A DNA stretch of 64,000 bases from Bacillus sp. J33. Its GTDB lineage: Bacteria > Bacillota > Bacilli > Bacillales > Cytobacillaceae. Both the position numbers and the translations under genes were made by a program. The DNA lies in NCBI RefSeq assembly GCF_000518885.1, contig NZ_JAEL01000011.1:1-64000 (forward strand), in the 5' to 3' direction. The notes beneath the pieces are model-generated. The model was not told the origin of the DNA and did not search any database. It was given only the letters and a program-made list of their open reading frames with translations. Of this stretch, positions 60,919 through 64,000 are shown piece by piece. The stretch's first letter is position 1. Each line of letters starts with the position of its first letter.

Positions 60919-62136
60919 GTGTTTCGTTCTAAATTAAAAACGGTTACTCTTGCACTCTCTGTAACCTTGATGGCCATTTCTTTAATTTCATTTCCCCAAG
61001 AATCAGTCGACGCGTCAATCAGGGGATTAAATATGTGGTGGGAAATTGTTTTCCCTTCCCTATTGCCATTCTTCATTATTTCAGAAATGCTGATTGGTTT
61101 TGGAGTAGTGAAATTTATCGGTGTACTGCTGGAGCCTTTAATGCGTCCATTATTCAAGGTTCCGGGTGTTGGCGGTTTTGTGTGGGCAATGGGGATGGCA
61201 TCAGGCTATCCTGCCGGGGCTAAGCTTACAGCTAGGCTGCGCCAGGAAGGACAGCTATCAAAAACAGAAGCTGAGCGGCTTGTTTCTTTTACTAATTGTT
61301 CAAACCCGCTATTTATTTTCGGAGCTGTTTCCGTCGGCTTTTTTAATAATGCAAAACTTGGAGTGATTCTGGCTTTGGCTCATTATCTTGGCAATTTTAC
61401 AGTTGGCTTGTTAATGAGATTTTATGGGCGCAGTCAAAATAAACAAGCCCAGGATGAAAAAAAAGCACGACCCTCTTTACGGGCAGCCTTCTCGGCACTT
61501 CATAGGACAAGGATCAATGATAACCGCCCCATTGGAAAACTGCTGGGTGATGCAGTTATGTCATCTATCCAAACCTTGTTAATGATCGGAGGCTTCATCA
61601 TTCTTTTCTCTGTCATTAACAAACTGCTTTTTCATCTGGGCATAACAGCTATTCTTGCAAAAGGCATAGAGGTCATCCTTGCACTTTTTCATTTGCCGGT
61701 TGAGTTAAGCATACCTTTCATTTCCGGCCTTTTTGAAATTACGCTTGGAAGCCAAATGACAAGCCAGATACCGCAGGCTACCTTAATGCATCAAGTGATC
61801 ATTACCAGCTTTATACTTGCATTTAGCGGATTTAGCGTCCAGGCGCAAGTAGCAAGCATACTTGCCCAGACTGATATTAATTTCAAGCCTTTCTTTTTTG
61901 CAAGAATCATTCACGGATTTACCGCTGCGTTATATGTTTTTATCCTTTGGAATCCTATATATGAACGTTTTTATAACACTGAAGAGCCCTCTAATTCCAT
62001 TCCTGTCGGTTTCTTCGTAGAAAATTCGTATTTGGGAAGATTGTTTGATGGGATAACATCGTCTGGCCCTCTGATCACATTGCTGGCACTTTCTGTTTAT
62101 ACTTATGTTCTGGCCAGGCGCCTTGACAGGAAGTAA
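60919..62136 (+). CDS. ylbJ: Sporulation integral membrane protein YlbJ
   Basis: YlbJ is a polytopic protein (about eight to ten hydrophobic segments, 405 residues) required for heat-resistant spores in B. subtilis. It has a nucleoside-recognition (Gate) type fold signature such as WWEIVFPSLLPFFIISEMLIG and AMGMASGYPAGAKL. GTG 60919 (VFRSKLKTVTL) lies 7 bases after GAGGGAGG; ATG 60883 has no Shine-Dalgarno. Confidence 0.93.
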   Translation: MFRSKLKTVTLALSVTLMAISLISFPQESVDASIRGLNMWWEIVFPSLLPFFIISEMLIGFGVVKFIGVLLEPLMRPLFKVPGVGGFVWAMGMASGYPAGAKLTARLRQEGQLSKTEAERLVSFTNCSNPLFIFGAVSVGFFNNAKLGVILALAHYLGNFTVGLLMRFYGRSQNKQAQDEKKARPSLRAAFSALHRTRINDNRPIGKLLGDAVMSSIQTLLMIGGFIILFSVINKLLFHLGITAILAKGIEVILALFHLPVELSIPFISGLFEITLGSQMTSQIPQATLMHQVIITSFILAFSGFSVQAQVASILAQTDINFKPFFFARIIHGFTAALYVFILWNPIYERFYNTEEPSNSIPVGFFVENSYLGRLFDGITSSGPLITLLALSVYTYVLARRLDRK

Positions 62137-62148
62137 CTAGTAGTGAAT

Positions 62149-62181
62149 AAAGAACGGGCAGCCCTATGGCACCCGTTCTTT

Positions 62182-62183
<2 letters not shown>
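62149..62183. terminator. Bidirectional terminator between ylbJ and coaD
   Basis: AAAGAACGGG pairs with CCCGTTCTTT, with partial inner pairing, and T-runs on both sides. It reaches the coaD stop codon. Confidence 0.8.
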
Positions 62184-62661
<478 letters not shown>

Positions 62662-62718
62662 TTACATCCCCCTAACATTTTATTGAATATGTATACCTTC
62701 ACTCAGCCTGGTTAATAT

Positions 62719-63273
62719 CTACTTAGACCAGCCATAAATGGAAATAGAAATGATCCCATAATTTTCATGTTTGCGCTGAATAAGCCTGCCGACTGATTCC
62801 GGCAATGTTACATCAGAGCTATGTTCACACAATATTGTACCGCCAGCTGTAAGCAAATCCTTGTCATCAATTGCCTGGAGGATCTTAAGCAGCTGCTGCC
62901 TGCGGTATGGAGGATCTAAGAATATATAGTCAAAAGCCAATTCCCTTTTTAGAATTGCTTTTATTGCACGATCTGCATCATTGCGGTATACCTCTGCCTG
63001 TTCTTCTAATCCGCATATTCGAAGGTTTTCATAAATCGTCTGAATAGCCTTTCCATCCCGGTCGACGAAAATCATCTTATCTGCCCCTCTGCTTAGAGCT
63101 TCGATGCCGAGCCCGCCGCTTCCGGCAAATAGGTCAAGGCCGAGCCCGCCATCAAAGTATGGCCCAATTATATTAAATATAGCTTCCTTAACCTTATCTG
63201 TTGTTGGACGGGTTGAACTCCCAGGGACAGCTTTTAAAATTTTCCCTTTTTTTGTTCCTGATACAACTCGCAT
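62719..63273 (-). CDS. rsmD: 16S rRNA (guanine966-N2)-methyltransferase
   Basis: RsmD (YlbH) methylates G966 of 16S rRNA. The SAM loop LDLFAGSGGLGIEALSRGAD and the catalytic DPPY motif (FLDPPYRRQ) are visible. ATG 63273 (MRVVSGTKKGKILKAVPG, 184 residues) matches the family start and has GGTGA upstream; the 22 extra codons to 63339 do not. Confidence 0.96.
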   Translation of the reverse strand: MRVVSGTKKGKILKAVPGSSTRPTTDKVKEAIFNIIGPYFDGGLGLDLFAGSGGLGIEALSRGADKMIFVDRDGKAIQTIYENLRICGLEEQAEVYRNDADRAIKAILKRELAFDYIFLDPPYRRQQLLKILQAIDDKDLLTAGGTILCEHSSDVTLPESVGRLIQRKHENYGIISISIYGWSK

Positions 63274-63452
63274 TAAAATCACCGCTAACTTGCTTATTTT
63301 TGTCTTCCTGCCCAAGACTTCTGTAAGAGGGGAAAACAATCATCGACATATTTTTTCCTTCCTATCCTACCATAACTTACAATTGGTAGCCAACATGCAA
63401 GTTGTAAGCGGAATCATTTTCCCGTTGGAACTAAAAAAATATCCGAATAAGT

Positions 63453-63481
63453 GTATATCCATTATGATTGTGGAAATAATG
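63453..63481 (+). promoter_or_regulatory. Sigma-F-type forespore promoter for the small RNA
   Basis: GTATA (63453-63457), 14 bases, GGAAATAATG (63472-63481). It matches GYATA / GGNNANANTR fully and has the same geometry as the sigG promoter in this window. Confidence 0.75.
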
Positions 63482-63486
63482 TAAGT

Positions 63487-63637
63487 AACAGCATCTATTC
63501 GAGGATGTTGTTGCCAACCGCGGAGAAGACTTACGTTTCCCCATAAGTTCTTCCTCCGGTTTCTCCTCTCCCTTTGCCTTCTATCCTGAAAAGGATATAG
63601 AAGGACCCTGCAGAATATCTGCAGGGCTTTTTATTTT
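63487..63637 (+). ncRNA. csfG: Small RNA locus resembling forespore RNA CsfG
   Basis: The roughly 150-base transcript would fold into four hairpins. They are AACAGCATC/GATGTTGTT (63487-63512); AACCG-GGAG-AAGA-CTTA with TAAG-TCTT-CTCC-GGTT around a pyrimidine loop (63516-63561); TTCTATCCT/AGGATATAGAA (63579-63602); and the terminator CCCTGCAG/CTGCAGGG plus CTTTTTATTTT (63606-63637). A pyrimidine-rich single strand (TTTCTCCTCTCCC) lies between. CsfG is a sporulation-specific RNA reported beside ylbH in endospore formers. Identity is from position, promoter and shape, from memory. Confidence 0.75.
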
Positions 63638-63671
63638 CGGGTCATTTCTCCTGGATTGTTGTTTTACTTAT

Positions 63672-63722
63672 AAAATCTGCCCGTTGATTTCAGCAGGGCA
63701 CTCAAGCTTTCCCGCGGGGAGG
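63672..63722. repeat. Palindromic repeat family, fragment
   Basis: GCCCGTTGATTTCAGCAGGGC and CTTTCCCGCGGGGAGG resemble the inner arm and GC core of copy 1 (CCTGTTGATTT, CTTTCCGCGGGCGG). It lies 15 bases past the end of the stalk-domain gene. Confidence 0.5.
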
Positions 63723-63736
63723 TTTTTATTTGCTAT

Positions 63737-64000
63737 TTATTCAAGGGCAGTTGTTAATGCAAGTTCATCATTTCGCTCTTCAACTGAAACATTAAAAAGA
63801 GTTTCCAGCCATTGAATCTCAATAAAGGCAGTCCCATTTAAATTTGTTAATGGATTTTCCAGGAGGCCATAGTCTTCTTCGTTATAAATGAAAAAATTTT
63901 TGTTTAAGTAGAAGCGGTAGCTGTTATTTCCTTTCGCCAGAAACAGTGTTTCCTCATCAGACAGCACCTCCACTTTATAACCCATAGCTTCCGCCATTTC
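63737..64000 (-). CDS. Stalk-domain (copper amine oxidase N-terminal-like) protein, C-terminal end
   Basis: The frame enters from the window edge and ends at 63737, leaving 87 residues. The pattern AEAMGYKVEVLSDEETLFLAK followed by GTAFIEIQWLETLFNVSVEE resembles the repeats of the copper-amine-oxidase N-terminal (stalk) domain found on Bacillus surface proteins. The rest of the protein, and so its role, lies outside. The B. subtilis neighbour ylbG is absent at this position. Confidence 0.6.
   Translation of the reverse strand, partial: EMAEAMGYKVEVLSDEETLFLAKGNNSYRFYLNKNFFIYNEEDYGLLENPLTNLNGTAFIEIQWLETLFNVSVEERNDELALTTALE

Noticed and set aside
63104-63484. 126-codon plus-strand frame opposite rsmD
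   Set aside because: The first half is antisense to rsmD, and the end coincides with the sigma-F promoter of the small RNA; no ribosome-binding site.

Overview
The window looks like chromosome from an endospore-forming Bacillaceae species. The gene content and order match the Bacillus subtilis blocks pyr - lspA/ileS - divIVA/ylm - sigG/sigE/spoIIGA - ftsZ/ftsA - dcw - bshC - ylb, read almost entirely on the minus strand. The protein style and the extra genes suggest a Cytobacillus/Bacillus firmus-like organism rather than B. subtilis itself, but the species cannot be fixed from the sequence alone. No rRNA, tRNA or CRISPR array was seen.

Layout from left to right (most operons read right to left). 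Positions 1-290 hold the 5' part of an IS200-type transposase gene and its left end. It abuts the terminator of a complete pyrimidine operon (pyrR-pyrP-pyrB-pyrC-carA-carB-pyrK-pyrD-pyrF-pyrE, 358-12317), which carries three PyrR-binding/attenuator leaders. Next come ylyB (pseudouridine synthase), lspA, a TraR/DksA-like protein, and ileS behind an isoleucine T-box. The divIVA/ylmH and ylmC-D-E-sepF-ylmG cluster follows, then sigG, sigE and spoIIGA. A plus-strand flavohaemoglobin gene (hmp) sits between spoIIGA and ftsZ.

From 26444 to 46839 lies the division and cell-wall (dcw) cluster: ftsZ, ftsA, sbp, ylxX, ylxW, divIB, murB, murG, spoVE, murD, mraY, a 148-residue MurF-like N-terminal domain protein, murE, spoVD, pbpB, ftsL, rsmH and mraZ. 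Beyond it are bshC, a DUF3397 membrane protein, a ketopantoate-reductase homologue, a three-gene biotin-dependent acyl-CoA carboxylase operon, and the ylb region: ylbP, gerR-like ylbO, an enoyl-CoA hydratase-family gene, rpmF, ylbN, tmcAL/ylbM, ylbL, ylbK, ylbJ, coaD and rsmD. The right end holds a plus-strand small-RNA locus that fits the forespore RNA CsfG, and the end of a stalk-domain protein gene that runs off the window.

The regulatory signals give a coherent sporulation and division picture. I could read a Spo0A-type spoIIG promoter with a 22-bp spacer, a sigma-F/G promoter and a hairpin over the Shine-Dalgarno of sigG, a sigma-H-like promoter before ftsA, phased MraZ boxes before mraZ, and a sigma-F-like promoter before the CsfG-like RNA. 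hmp has an Fnr/CRP-type palindrome centred near -41.5. Two families of palindromic, mobile-looking repeats sit mostly just upstream of ribosome-binding sites (pyrB, ylmH, murG, the hydratase gene, ileS). The least explained item is the truncated MurF-like protein, tightly coupled between murE and mraY.
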